The notes beneath the pieces are model-generated. The model was not told the origin of the DNA, did not search any database, and saw only the letters and a list, made by a program, of their open reading frames with translations. Shown piece after piece: positions 30,362 through 40,228 of a stretch of 64,000 nt of DNA. A program made the translations under genes and the position numbers. The number at the start of each line of letters is the position of its first letter. Within the stretch, counting starts at the first letter, position 1. The DNA comes from Pseudomonadota bacterium (GTDB lineage Bacteria > Pseudomonadota > Gammaproteobacteria > Acidiferrobacterales > UBA6901): contig JAJYEX010000006.1 of assembly GCA_021785515.1 (NCBI GenBank), positions 96,887 through 160,886 of the forward strand, read 5' to 3'.

Positions 30362-32854
30362 TCAGGAGAATTGACGCAGGGTTTCCAGGGGCGGGCGCGT
30401 GAAAACAAAGCGCGTACCCCACATGCCGAACAGGCCCACGCCAACCCCCCCGGCGGCAGGTCCGATGATCCATGGCCTCAGATCCACGGGATAGTGAAGA
30501 CGAAAGATGCGCAGTGCGATGACGTGCCCTGCGACGGTGGCGCCCAGGGCAGCGAGGAATCCAGCGATCAGTCCGAGCGTTACAAATTCCACCGCCAGGC
30601 TCTGTGCCAGCTGCCGCGTGGTCGCCCCAATCGCCCGCATGAGGGCAGCTTCCCGCACGCGCTCATCCTGGGTGGCCTGGACGGCCGCATAAAGCACGGT
30701 CAGCCCCGCCAACAAGGTGAACATGAAGACGTACTCCAGAGCCATATTCACGCGGCGCATGATGCCGCGCACCTGGGCAATCAGGGCCTGCACATTGATG
30801 ATCGTCAGATTGGGAAAACGTTGGATCATTTTCTCCAGCAGGCCGTGCCGGTTTGCGGCCAGGTGAAAACTCGTTATGTATGTTGCCGGGTATTTGTCGA
30901 GAAGACCGGGCGGGGTCAGAATGAAAAAATTCGCGCTGAACGTGTCCCACTCCACGTGCCGCAGGCTCTCGACCCGCAGGGAAACATTCCGGTCCGCAAT
31001 CCGATATTCAAGAGTATCACCGAGCTTGATTCCCAGCGTCTTCGCCAGCCCCTGCTCCACCGACGCCACGGGCTGGCCGTACTGCGCGGCAGTCCACCAC
31101 CGGCCGACCACAATGCGGTTGTCACGCTGCAGCCGTTTTGCCCATGACAGATTGAAGTCCCGTTCGGCCAGGTGGCGGGCACGGATGCCCGTATAGTGCA
31201 ATGCGCGCACCGGTATGCCGTTGATTGCGAGCAGACGGCCACGCACCATCGGATAAAGCACTGCGGTTTTCAGTCCGCCGTCAACCAGAAAGTGGCGCAG
31301 TGATACGACCTGACCCGGCTGGACGTTGATGACAAACTGGTTCGGGGCATCCCGCGGAAGACTGCGCTCCCAGGCACCGAGCAGGTCGCTGCGCACCAGA
31401 GAGAGCAGAAGAAGAAGCATGATACCGACACCGAAGGCGACCACCTGCACGATACTGGAATAGGTCCGTCGGGTAATACCCGCAAGCCCCAAGTGCAAGA
31501 TCGCCCCGGAGTGTGCGCGCATGAACTTGACGAAGCGGACCAAGCCATACGCAACAGTACCCAGTGCGGCAATCGTGCCAGCGGTAAGCACCAGCATGTA
31601 GCCGGTAAGTCTCAGGTCACGTGCCTGCCCCAGCATGAGCACGGCCACCACCATCAGCGCGGCAGCATAAGCCAGTCCGGTTCGCGCAGGAACCTGTCCA
31701 AGGTCGCGCCGCAGCACCTGCAGGGGCGGGACATCCCGCAACCGCAACAGCGGTGGAAGCGCAAACCCCAACAGGACGACCAGGCCTGTCGACAGCCCCG
31801 CGACTACCGGCATCCAGGTTGGCGGGGGCAGCGACGCCGAGATCAGACTGGCGAGCAGGCGCACCAGAACGAACTGGGCAAGGTAGCCGAGGCCACAGCC
31901 GACCATGCCGGCGACCAGACCCAGCCATAACATCTGCAGTACATGAAGCGACACGATATCGCGCTGTGTCGCTCCGAGGCAGCGCATGACCGCGGCGCCG
32001 TCAAGATGGCGCGCAGTGTAACGTCGCGCCGCCGTGGCAATGGCCACTCCTGCAAGCAAAACGCTTGCCAGCGCCGCCAAACCAAGGAATTTTCGCGCCT
32101 GACGGAGCGCCTCCCGAAGTTGCGGACTCGCATCACGCACCCCTTCAAGGCGAAGCCCCGGACCCAGGTGCGGTTGCACCCAGCGCCGGAACGCAGCCAG
32201 GGCTGGCACCGGACCCGCGATCAGCAGCCGATAAGTGACCCGGCTGCCCGGTCCGATCAGACCGGTAGTCGTGAGATCCCGCATGTTCATGAGCAGACGC
32301 GGCGCGATGCTAAACAGATCGCCACTGCGGTCGGGCTCGTAGCTAAGCACCCGGGCAATCCGCAACGTGGAGGAACCGAGCTGCAGGCGGTCCCCCACTT
32401 GCAGCCCCAGTCTGCTCATCGCATGCGGACCCAGCCACACGCTGCCGCGCGCCGGGATCGCCGTGGCGGGAGAATCCGGTCCGTAAGGTATCGCCGACAC
32501 CCGCAACACACCACGGAGCGGATACCCTTGGCTCACCGACTTTACGGCCAGCAGTTCGGTCCTGCCCTTGGCAAGCACAACACTCGGAAAGCTGACGGTC
32601 ACAGCCGTGTGCAGTCCAAGGCGGCGAGCGTGGCGGGAAAACAACGAATTCACCGGATCGGATGAAATTATTGCCAGATCGGCACCCAGCAGCGCCGAAG
32701 CCTGACGTTCCATAAGCAGCTGGATCCGGTCCGCAAAAAATCCTACCGCACTGGTGCTGGCAACGGCGATGACTAGCGCCAGCGCTAATACTCGCAACTC
32801 GCCGGCCCGCCAGTCGCGCGTCACGCCCGCGAGCGAAAGCCTAAATGTTTTCAC
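30362..32854 (-). CDS. FtsX-like ABC transporter permease, YbbP family
   Basis: An 830-aa inner-membrane protein with the YbbP layout: an N-terminal helix (VLALALVIAVASTSAVGFF), a large periplasmic domain, then blocks of transmembrane helices, two of them FtsX-type (around residues 260-370 and 715-815). Such type VII ABC permeases act in periplasmic lipid or lipoprotein-related work rather than substrate import. Its start overlaps the ATPase gene by 14 bases. The conserved neighbourhood with tesA suggests a link to hydrophobic ester or lipid removal. Confidence 0.9.
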   Translation of the reverse strand: MKTFRLSLAGVTRDWRAGELRVLALALVIAVASTSAVGFFADRIQLLMERQASALLGADLAIISSDPVNSLFSRHARRLGLHTAVTVSFPSVVLAKGRTELLAVKSVSQGYPLRGVLRVSAIPYGPDSPATAIPARGSVWLGPHAMSRLGLQVGDRLQLGSSTLRIARVLSYEPDRSGDLFSIAPRLLMNMRDLTTTGLIGPGSRVTYRLLIAGPVPALAAFRRWVQPHLGPGLRLEGVRDASPQLREALRQARKFLGLAALASVLLAGVAIATAARRYTARHLDGAAVMRCLGATQRDIVSLHVLQMLWLGLVAGMVGCGLGYLAQFVLVRLLASLISASLPPPTWMPVVAGLSTGLVVLLGFALPPLLRLRDVPPLQVLRRDLGQVPARTGLAYAAALMVVAVLMLGQARDLRLTGYMLVLTAGTIAALGTVAYGLVRFVKFMRAHSGAILHLGLAGITRRTYSSIVQVVAFGVGIMLLLLLSLVRSDLLGAWERSLPRDAPNQFVINVQPGQVVSLRHFLVDGGLKTAVLYPMVRGRLLAINGIPVRALHYTGIRARHLAERDFNLSWAKRLQRDNRIVVGRWWTAAQYGQPVASVEQGLAKTLGIKLGDTLEYRIADRNVSLRVESLRHVEWDTFSANFFILTPPGLLDKYPATYITSFHLAANRHGLLEKMIQRFPNLTIINVQALIAQVRGIMRRVNMALEYVFMFTLLAGLTVLYAAVQATQDERVREAALMRAIGATTRQLAQSLAVEFVTLGLIAGFLAALGATVAGHVIALRIFRLHYPVDLRPWIIGPAAGGVGVGLFGMWGTRFVFTRPPLETLRQFS

Positions 32855-33566
32855 CGGCGGTCTCCTGCAGCCCGGTCTGCGTGTTGATGCCCGTTACGGC
32901 CGGGCCGTGCAGGTGTCCACCCGCAAGTCGCAGGATACGTTGGCAGTGCGCGGCAACTGCATCATCGTGGGTGACGAGCAGTATGGTGGTTTTATGTTCG
33001 CGATTGAGCGCGAACAAAAGATCAATCACCCTCTCCCCCGTAGTCTGATCGAGATTCCCGGTAGGTTCATCGGCAAACAGGATCTTTGGACTGCCCGCAA
33101 ACGCGCGCGCGATCGCCACGCGCTGCTGCTCACCACCTGACAGCTGGCTCGGATAGTGGCGCAAACGATCCCCGAGTCCGACGCGCTCCAGCGCCTCCCG
33201 TGCCGTGCGGCCCGGGGCCGGGCGGCCAACAATCTCCAAGGCAAGCATGACGTTTTCCAGCGCAGTAAGGGCCGGCAGAAGCTGGAACGACTGAAACACG
33301 AAACCCACACGCCCGGCACGCAGCCGCGCGCGGCCATCTTCGTCGAGCGCGCTCAGGTCAACACCGTCGAGCACAACGCGCCCGGCGGTGGGCACATCCA
33401 GCCCGGCAAGCAGACCCAGCAGGGTCGACTTGCCGGATCCGGACGCGCCGACAATGGCACACGCCTCGCCCGCCGCAAGCTGCAGGTCAACGCCGTCCAG
33501 CAATGTCAGCGTTCCTTCCGGACTGACCACGCGCTTGCCGAGTTTTTGCGCCTGCACCATGTACAT
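32841..33566 (-). CDS. ABC transporter ATP-binding protein, YbbA/LolD family
   Basis: A 241-aa ATPase with Walker [15 protein letters not shown]-loop VFQSFQLLP, signature [14 protein letters not shown], Walker [13 protein letters not shown] and the switch histidine in LLVTHDDAV. It matches the LolD/MacB/YbbA class that works with FtsX-like permeases. GGAGG lies nine bases before the ATG at 33566. It is divergent from tesA with only 14 bases between the starts, the same layout as ybbA-tesA in E. coli. Confidence 0.93.
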   Translation of the reverse strand: MYMVQAQKLGKRVVSPEGTLTLLDGVDLQLAAGEACAIVGASGSGKSTLLGLLAGLDVPTAGRVVLDGVDLSALDEDGRARLRAGRVGFVFQSFQLLPALTALENVMLALEIVGRPAPGRTAREALERVGLGDRLRHYPSQLSGGEQQRVAIARAFAGSPKILFADEPTGNLDQTTGERVIDLLFALNREHKTTILLVTHDDAVAAHCQRILRLAGGHLHGPAVTGINTQTGLQETAGENI

Positions 33567-33580
33567 GATCTAATGCCTCC

Positions 33581-34240
33581 GTGACTCGACCGCTTTTGGT
33601 GTTTCTGCTTGTGCTGTATTGCGGCAATGCCGCGGCTGCAACGCCTGTGATCCTGGTCATTGGCGACAGTCTCAGCGCCGGCTACGGCGTGGCGCTGGGC
33701 TCGGCTTGGCCGTCGCTGCTGCAGCAGAGACTGGAGCGTCAAGGCTATGCTTACCGGGTAGTGAACGCCAGCATCAGCGGCGATACGAGCAGTGGCGGCC
33801 GCGCGCGCCTGCCGGAAGCGCTGTTGAACCACCAGCCCCGCATCGTAATCATAGAACTCGGAGCCAACGACGGCCTGCGCGGACTTCCACTAACGGAGAT
33901 GCGCGCCAACCTCTCGGCCATGATCGCATTGGCGCTGCATCGCGGCGCCCGGGTGCTGCTGATCGGAATGTACCTGCCGATTAATTACGGTCAGGCCTAC
34001 TCCCGGGCTTTTCATGGCGTCTATATGGACCTTGCCCGCGAGTACCACGTTCCGCTGGTTCCGTTCCTGCTTCAGGGGGTAGCGTTGAAGCCACAGCTGA
34101 TGCAGACGGACGGAATGCACCCGCGGGCGGTGGCAGAACCGAGGCTGCTCGACAATGTCTGGTCCGTGCTGCGGCCGATGCTTCATCCGCCAACCCGTCG
34201 CACACCACAGCCCGCGGTGCGGGCGCCGGGGATGAAGTAG
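33581..34240 (+). CDS. tesA: Periplasmic arylesterase/thioesterase I/lysophospholipase, SGNH family
   Basis: A 219-aa hydrolase. It has a signal peptide (LLVFLLVLYCGNAAAA), SGNH block I with the nucleophile in LVIGDSLSAGYG, block II NASISGDTSSGGRARLP, block III ELGANDGLRGLP, and block V QTDGMHPRA with the catalytic Asp-x-x-His. E. coli TesA cleaves acyl-CoA and lysophospholipids in the periplasm. The start is a GTG without a clear ribosome site, nearly adjoining the divergent ATPase gene. The C-terminal Arg/Pro tail is slightly longer than usual. Confidence 0.92.
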   Translation: MTRPLLVFLLVLYCGNAAAATPVILVIGDSLSAGYGVALGSAWPSLLQQRLERQGYAYRVVNASISGDTSSGGRARLPEALLNHQPRIVIIELGANDGLRGLPLTEMRANLSAMIALALHRGARVLLIGMYLPINYGQAYSRAFHGVYMDLAREYHVPLVPFLLQGVALKPQLMQTDGMHPRAVAEPRLLDNVWSVLRPMLHPPTRRTPQPAVRAPGMK

Positions 34241-34289
34241 AGATACCCGAACAGCCCGTTGCACCCACGCTTCTGCCGGGTAGCGGTGT

Positions 34290-35357
34290 TCAACGTGGTT
34301 TCGCCCTTTCGTATTGCACCGGCCACGCCAGGTCGACCCCTAGCAAGCGCGCCGCATGCAGCGGCCAGTAGGGATCCCGCAACAGCTGACGGGCAAGCAG
34401 TACTGCATCGGCAAGGCCGGTTGCGACAATCTGTTCGGCCTGGAACGCATCCGTAATCATTCCCACGGCGCCCGTGGGGACCTGCGCACGGCTGCGGACC
34501 GCGGTCGCGAAGGGCACCTGGAATCCGGGGCCTGCAGGAATACGCGCGTCCGCAATCAAGCCACCGCTCGAACAATCGATGAAATCGATTCCTGCTGTCC
34601 GGAGATGGCGTGCCAGCTCGATCGACTGCTCTAGGTCCCAGCCGCCATCGGCCCAGTCGGTGGCCGATATGCGCACGAACACCGGCAGGTCCTGGGGCCA
34701 CACGTCGCGCACTGCACGCGCGACGCGCAGGGGAAGGCGCATCCGGTTCTCCAGACTGCCGCCGTACTCATCATCCCGCCGATTGCTGAGCGGCGACAGG
34801 AATTGATGCAGCAGGTAACCGTGCGCCATGTGTATTTCCGCCACGGCGAAGCCAACGCGGGCGCTGCGGCGCGCCGCATCGGCAAACTCGGTCACTACAT
34901 GGTCGATATCGGCAGCGGTAAGCGCGGCCGGAACCGGGGAACCGGGGGAAAAAGGTACCGCGCTTGGCGCCAGGGGCTGCCAGCCGCCCGCATCCGGCCG
35001 CAGGGGCGCACCTCCACGCCATGGCGCATCCGTAGACGCCTTGCGTCCGGCGTGCGCCAGCTGTATGGCAGGTACCGCGCCCTGATCGGCGATGAAGTGC
35101 GCAATGGGGGCGAGCGCCTCGGCGTGGGCCTGTGACCAGATTCCAACATCATGAGGTGAAATGCGGCCCGCCGCACTCACCGCGGCCGCCTCAGTCATGA
35201 CCAGGGCGGCGCCTCCGACCGCACGGCTACCCAGGTGAACCAGGTGCCAGGACGTGGCAAAGCCGTCCGGCGCCGAGTACTGGCACATCGGTGAAACGAA
35301 GATGCGATTCCGGAAACGGAGTCCACGCATCTGCAGAAACGAAAACAGCTGGCTCAT
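34290..35357 (-). CDS. NADH:flavin oxidoreductase, YqjM-like old yellow enzyme
   Basis: A 355-aa FMN ene-reductase of the thermophilic-like or YqjM class. The N-terminus NRIFVSPMCQYSA contains the redox-tuning cysteine of this class, and substrate and FMN residues are seen in PAIQLAHAGRKAS and MAHGYLLHQFLSPLSNRRDDEYGGSLENR (visible as successive conserved parts), with a late GLADAVLLARQLLRDPYWP. It reduces activated alkenes or electrophiles with NAD(P)H; the natural substrate is unknown. GAGGAG lies eight bases before the ATG. Confidence 0.92.
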   Translation of the reverse strand: MSQLFSFLQMRGLRFRNRIFVSPMCQYSAPDGFATSWHLVHLGSRAVGGAALVMTEAAAVSAAGRISPHDVGIWSQAHAEALAPIAHFIADQGAVPAIQLAHAGRKASTDAPWRGGAPLRPDAGGWQPLAPSAVPFSPGSPVPAALTAADIDHVVTEFADAARRSARVGFAVAEIHMAHGYLLHQFLSPLSNRRDDEYGGSLENRMRLPLRVARAVRDVWPQDLPVFVRISATDWADGGWDLEQSIELARHLRTAGIDFIDCSSGGLIADARIPAGPGFQVPFATAVRSRAQVPTGAVGMITDAFQAEQIVATGLADAVLLARQLLRDPYWPLHAARLLGVDLAWPVQYERAKPR

Positions 35358-35484
35358 TAACTCGGCTCCTCAGACAGCTTTGCCGCGGCATCCGCAACGG
35401 ACACCACCCGGGGAAATTTCAGCAGCTTTGGAGCGCCACCGCAATGGCGATGGACAGGGCGATATCGTACAATTCGCGCTCGTC

Positions 35485-36408
35485 ATGATTCTGAATTCCC
35501 GCCGACAAGCCGCTACCGTGCGCCAGCTTGTGCTCTGGGGCGAAAAACAGCTGCTGCAAGCCGGAATCGCATTCGGGCACGGCACCGATAACGCCCTGGA
35601 TGAAGCGGCGTGGCTGGTGGGTTCGACGATCGGCATCACGCCGGATGCTCTCGATCGGTCGCTTGACCGCCACCTGAACCCGGAGCAGGTGGCCGCGGTA
35701 CACCGCATCATCGACGCGCGTATCAGAAACCGCAAACCAGCGGCATACCTGCTGCAGGAAGCCTGGTTTGCGGGCCTGCGGTTTTACGTGGACGAGCGGG
35801 TAATCGTTCCGCGGTCCCTGATCGGCGAATTCGTGCTGGAGCAATTCCAACCATGGATCGACGGAGCGCGGGTACATCGGGTGCTGGATCTGTGCACCGG
35901 CAGCGGCTGCATCGCGGTTGCTCTGGCAAAGGCGTTTCCGCAGGCCGGCGTGGACGCAGCGGACATTTCCGCAGAGGCGCTCGACGTGGCCCGGATCAAT
36001 GTCGCTGCCTACGGCCTGGACGACAGGATACGCCTGCTGCGTTCCGACCTATTTGATGCCCTGGGCGGCGAAAAATACGACCTTATCGTCAGCAACCCGC
36101 CGTATGTGTCAGCCGGGGAGTTGGCGGCGCTGCCGGAAGAGTACCGCCATGAACCGCAGCTGGCGCTGGCCTCCGGGACCGACGGACTGGACGCTGTTAC
36201 CCGTATTCTCACCGAGGCCGCGGACCATCTCTTGCCGGGCGGAATCCTGGTCGTGGAAGTCGGAAACAGCCGGCCAGCGCTGGAACAACGCTTCCCGCAG
36301 CTTCCGTTTATGTGGCTATGCACGCAGACCGGCGATGAGAGCGTTTTTCTGCTTGACCAGGCCCAGCTTACGCCGCGCGATCCGGGGAGAATTGAGAGTC
36401 CTGAATGA
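35485..36408 (+). CDS. prmB: 50S ribosomal protein L3 glutamine methyltransferase
   Basis: A SAM-dependent N5-glutamine methyltransferase. The product of about 307 aa has motif I VLDLCTGSGCIAVALAKAFP and the catalytic NPPYVS. The LPEEYRHEPQLALASGTDGLD stretch and lack of an aroC neighbour favour PrmB over PrmC. The open frame extends upstream to 35254, overlapping the divergent reductase gene; the ATG at 35485 gives family length, but no ribosome site is visible, so the start is uncertain. Confidence 0.9.
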   Translation: MILNSRRQAATVRQLVLWGEKQLLQAGIAFGHGTDNALDEAAWLVGSTIGITPDALDRSLDRHLNPEQVAAVHRIIDARIRNRKPAAYLLQEAWFAGLRFYVDERVIVPRSLIGEFVLEQFQPWIDGARVHRVLDLCTGSGCIAVALAKAFPQAGVDAADISAEALDVARINVAAYGLDDRIRLLRSDLFDALGGEKYDLIVSNPPYVSAGELAALPEEYRHEPQLALASGTDGLDAVTRILTEAADHLLPGGILVVEVGNSRPALEQRFPQLPFMWLCTQTGDESVFLLDQAQLTPRDPGRIESPE

Positions 36409-36444
36409 GTCCGCCCACTGGCGAAGGGCGTGTGGAGATCCGTT

Positions 36445-38181
36445 TCACTGCGGATCGTGGGGCTGCTCCGGAGTGCGGTACATTTCCTCGATCTCCCTGG
36501 CAAAGTGCTCCTCGATCCTGCGCCGGCGCAATTTGAGCGTCGGCGTCAGCAGCTGATTCTCGACAGTCCAGGGCTCGGTGACCCGGGCGATGTGGCGCAC
36601 CCTGGCGTATCCGGGAAAGCTCCGCAGCCGGTCATTGGCCCGCTGGCACAGGACGCGCTCATCGGCCAGCTCGCTGACCACCAGCAGCCCGAGATGAGGC
36701 CGACCCTCGCCTACCACCATCACCTGCTGGAACACCGGATCGAGCAGGATCATCTGTTCAGCGTCCGCCGGCGGGATTTTTTCCCCGTTGCTAAGCACGA
36801 TAATTTCCTTGGCACGACCCACGATGTAAATCCGTCCATCCTTGATGTGCGCCAGGTCTCCCGTATGCAGCCAGCCGTCGGCGTCGATCATGGCGGCGGT
36901 AGCCGCGGCATTGTTCCAGTAACCCAGCATCACCTGAGGGCCGCGCGCCAGCAGTTCGCCGCTGTCGAGCGTTCTGACCTCGACCCCAGCGATCGGCCGG
37001 CCTACGGACGTCGGATCGTTGTCGCCGAGGCGATTGCAGCTCACGACCGGCGAGAACTCAGTAAGACCATATCCCTGCAACAGGGGTAGACCGAGGCCGA
37101 GAAACGTGCGTGAAAGCTGGGGCACCAGGGCCGCGGCGCCGGAAACAATCAGACGCATGCGACCACCGAGATGGCCGCGCAGCTTGCGGCCAACCAGCGC
37201 GTCCAGCACCGGCCACAGCAGGCGGTCGCGCACGCGCAACTGTCCAGTGAACCGCCGCCATCCGACATCGACTGACATGTCGAACAGGCGTCGGCGAAAC
37301 GAACCTGCCGGCAGATTCTCCTGCATGCGTGCATAGATGCGCTCGAAGATCCGCGGTACGCACACCATAAGCGTCGGACGCTGGCTCAGCAGGTCCTCGG
37401 AGAGCTGCGGTATGCCACGCGCAAAAACGGTGAGGGCCCCGACGCAGACTGCCATATAGTAGCCAACGGTACGCTCGAACATGTGTGAGAGCGGCAGAAA
37501 CGACAGAAAGACGTCGTCCGCAGCGACACTGGGCACGGCATCGAGGCTGGTGCTCATGTCGCTGACGATGTTACGGTGGCTCAGCATCACGCCCTTGGGC
37601 CGCCCGGTTGTCCCTGAGGTATACACCAGGGTCGCCAGATCCGCGGGTTGTGCCGGACCGGATTCCGGTAATTCACCCTCGGCCGGTAACCATGCGGACA
37701 GGGCTACTGCGGTTGCGTCACCCGCCGGCGCATTGTTGACGCAGACCACGCGCATAAGCGCCGGCAACTGTCCGTGTAGGCTGCGCCACAGTTGACCATC
37801 TTCGAGGAGAAGAAGGCGCACGCCGGCGTCATCCATGCACCAGGCCATGTTATCCGGCCTGTCGTTGTAGAACAGTGGTACCACCACCAACCCGAGGCCC
37901 AGGGCCGCCTGGTCGAACAGCACCCACTCGATCCGGTTTCGCATGCACAGCGCCACCCGGTCTCCAGGTCTGAGACCTTCGCTGCGCAGCGCCACCCGCC
38001 AGCGTCCCACTTCGACCCCTGCCTGCGCCCAGGTAATATCTTGCCAACACCCCCGGTTTTCATCGTCCGGCGCGTCCGGGTCCGGATGATGCTGGCGGTA
38101 GGCCGGCACGTCCGGCGTATCGGCGATGCGCGCCAGAAACAGCTCCGGCAAGGTCGTTCGCTCGGTGACCGGAATCCGCAT
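36445..38181 (-). CDS. Long-chain acyl-CoA synthetase (AMP-forming)
   Basis: A 578-aa ANL-superfamily ligase that activates fatty acids to acyl-CoA. Visible motifs are the P-loop LVYTSGTTGRPKGVMLSH, GYGLTEFSPVVS, and the adenylate-binding HTGDLAHIKDGRIYIVGRAKE. The layout resembles FAA1/FadD15-type long-chain synthetases. The start at 38181 lies one base after the stop of the FadB-like gene; the open frame reaches 38379, but that part overlaps fadB coding. It is the last gene of the beta-oxidation cluster. Confidence 0.92.
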   Translation of the reverse strand: MRIPVTERTTLPELFLARIADTPDVPAYRQHHPDPDAPDDENRGCWQDITWAQAGVEVGRWRVALRSEGLRPGDRVALCMRNRIEWVLFDQAALGLGLVVVPLFYNDRPDNMAWCMDDAGVRLLLLEDGQLWRSLHGQLPALMRVVCVNNAPAGDATAVALSAWLPAEGELPESGPAQPADLATLVYTSGTTGRPKGVMLSHRNIVSDMSTSLDAVPSVAADDVFLSFLPLSHMFERTVGYYMAVCVGALTVFARGIPQLSEDLLSQRPTLMVCVPRIFERIYARMQENLPAGSFRRRLFDMSVDVGWRRFTGQLRVRDRLLWPVLDALVGRKLRGHLGGRMRLIVSGAAALVPQLSRTFLGLGLPLLQGYGLTEFSPVVSCNRLGDNDPTSVGRPIAGVEVRTLDSGELLARGPQVMLGYWNNAAATAAMIDADGWLHTGDLAHIKDGRIYIVGRAKEIIVLSNGEKIPPADAEQMILLDPVFQQVMVVGEGRPHLGLLVVSELADERVLCQRANDRLRSFPGYARVRHIARVTEPWTVENQLLTPTLKLRRRRIEEHFAREIEEMYRTPEQPHDPQ

Positions 38182-38182
38182 G

Positions 38183-40228
38183 CTAGGCCTGCGACCCGGC
38201 GTCACGGGTGAAGAGATCAGACCTCCCCCACGCCTCATCGGGTTCGAAACGGGGCCCGTATTCCTGCGCCAACCGCCGCAGACTGCTGGAGATGCCAACC
38301 TCGCCCAGCGCTTCAGCGTAGCGCATGGGCCCGCCGAGATAAGGGGCAAAACCGGTACCGAAAACCATGCCTGCATCAACCGCGTCGAGATTATCCACTA
38401 CCCCTTCGCGCACACAGGCGACGGCTTCGTTCAGCATACGCAGGATAAGTCTTTCGGTGACGGGCAGGTCGCTGTGCCCGCGAACCGGGCGGCGCCGTGG
38501 CTTGCCGGACTTGTCGTAGGCATAAAAACCTTTTCCGGACTTTTTTCCGAGATCGCCGCGACCAACCGTCTCACGCAGACGTTCGGGCACCGGAATACCG
38601 AGCGGACCGGAAAGCATCTCCGCCACCGACAGGCAGATATCGAGGCCGACGGTGTCAGCCAGCAGCACCGGGCCCATCGGCATGCCGAAGCGGGTCGCGG
38701 CATCATCGATCTCCTCGATGGCGACACCTTCCTGCGACAGCATCATCGCCTCGATGAGATAGGGCATCAGTACACGGTTCACCAGGAATCCCGGGCTGCT
38801 CCGGACATCCAGCGGCATCCGGTCTATGGCGACAGTAAACGCCCGGGCACGCTCCACCGACGAGTCACTGGTCTGCCGGCCACGCACGATTTCGACCAGC
38901 TGCATCTGCGCTACCGGATTGAAGAAATGCAGTCCCACCAGACGCGAAGGATCGCGCAGGGCTTCGCCCAGTACTTCCAGGGGGATACTTGAGGTGTTGG
39001 TGGCCAGCAGCGTCTCCGGTCGCACCCTTCGCTCGATGTCGCGAAGCAATTCACACTTGGTAGCCGCCTTCTCCACGATCGCCTCGATAACGAGATCGGC
39101 CCGCCCCAGTCCGTTGCCATCGAGGTCGGGCATCAACCGGTCCATGGCGTCCTGGATTGCCACCGGCTTTTTGAGTTTTTTCCGATAGAATCCATAGGCC
39201 TTCTTGATCGTTCCGGCCAGAGCCTCTGGCCGCTGGTCCTGCAGGCTGACACGAAAGCCCCTGGACGCAGCCCAGATGGCGATGTCACCACCCATGATAC
39301 CGGCACCCACAACATGGACATGGGCCACACCGTGCGGCTGCCGGCGTCCCTGGCGTTTTAGCTTCTCGCCGAGCAGAAAAATGCTCACCAGGTTCCTGCT
39401 GGTGCGCCCAACCATCAACTCACTCAGCGATCGCGCCTCCTCTTCCTGCGACGCGCCTCGGCGCCAGAGCTCAAGCGCCCGATAGGGGGCGGGATAATGG
39501 TCGGGATTGACCTTTTTCCGCAGCTGCCGCTGCAGCAGGCGCGTCACCGGTTTGCGCAACGGCGACCAGGCGGGTACCCGTTTCCACCAGGCCGCGCGAC
39601 GCTGCCGGGGATGGCGCGCGACGAATGCGTGCGCGGCACGGAGCAGATGTCTTTCGGGTACCGTCTCGTCAACCAGGCCGAGAGCACGCGCCTGGTGGGC
39701 GCTCACGGTGCGCCCCGACAGAATGAGGTCGAGCGCCGCCAGGTCACCAATGAGCGGTGGCAAGCGAACCGTTCCGGCAAAACCCGGATGGATTCCCAGC
39801 CGCACTTCTGGCAGACCCAGCCTGGTCGCATCGTCCTCGCGTGCGATACGATAGGTACAGGCAAGCGCAAGCTCCAAACCGCCGCCCAAACAGTGTCCGT
39901 GAATCAGCGCCACACTGGGATACGGCAAGCGGGCCAACCGGTTGAACACCGCCTGCCCAGCACCGGCAAGGGAAACTGCCTGCGCCATGTCCGAGATTTT
40001 TTGGAATTCATTGACATCCGCGCCTACGATGAAGCTGTTGGATTTGGCCGAACGGATAATCACACCATTGAGCGGACGGCTTTCGATCTGAGCCAGGATG
40101 CGGTCAAATTCTGCGAGCACTTCTGCAGACAGTGCATTGGCTCGCTGGCCCGCCACGTCAAGCGTCAGCACGATGGTTTCGTCAACCTCCTCGCTGCGCC
40201 AGTGTACGGCGTCGATATCGGAGCTCAT
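38183..40228 (-). CDS. Fatty-acid oxidation alpha subunit: enoyl-CoA hydratase/3-hydroxyacyl-CoA dehydrogenase (FadB/FadJ-like)
   Basis: A 681-aa bifunctional enzyme for the hydration and second oxidation of beta-oxidation. The N-terminal crotonase domain keeps the two glutamates (GHCLGGGLEL, Glu119; LGLPEVRLGIHPG, Glu141). The NAD domain has HVVGAGIMGG (308-314 region), TNTSSIPLEVL and the catalytic histidine region GLHFFNPVAQM, and two C-terminal HAD domains follow. Its ATG overlaps the thiolase stop (ATGA), so the two subunits are translationally coupled. FadB versus FadJ subtype is not resolved. Confidence 0.93.
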   Translation of the reverse strand: MSSDIDAVHWRSEEVDETIVLTLDVAGQRANALSAEVLAEFDRILAQIESRPLNGVIIRSAKSNSFIVGADVNEFQKISDMAQAVSLAGAGQAVFNRLARLPYPSVALIHGHCLGGGLELALACTYRIAREDDATRLGLPEVRLGIHPGFAGTVRLPPLIGDLAALDLILSGRTVSAHQARALGLVDETVPERHLLRAAHAFVARHPRQRRAAWWKRVPAWSPLRKPVTRLLQRQLRKKVNPDHYPAPYRALELWRRGASQEEEARSLSELMVGRTSRNLVSIFLLGEKLKRQGRRQPHGVAHVHVVGAGIMGGDIAIWAASRGFRVSLQDQRPEALAGTIKKAYGFYRKKLKKPVAIQDAMDRLMPDLDGNGLGRADLVIEAIVEKAATKCELLRDIERRVRPETLLATNTSSIPLEVLGEALRDPSRLVGLHFFNPVAQMQLVEIVRGRQTSDSSVERARAFTVAIDRMPLDVRSSPGFLVNRVLMPYLIEAMMLSQEGVAIEEIDDAATRFGMPMGPVLLADTVGLDICLSVAEMLSGPLGIPVPERLRETVGRGDLGKKSGKGFYAYDKSGKPRRRPVRGHSDLPVTERLILRMLNEAVACVREGVVDNLDAVDAGMVFGTGFAPYLGGPMRYAEALGEVGISSSLRRLAQEYGPRFEPDEAWGRSDLFTRDAGSQA

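Noticed and set aside
38182..38379. The upstream extension of the acyl-CoA synthetase frame
   Set aside because: It lies in the coding region of the FadB-like gene, and the synthetase aligns only from 38181.
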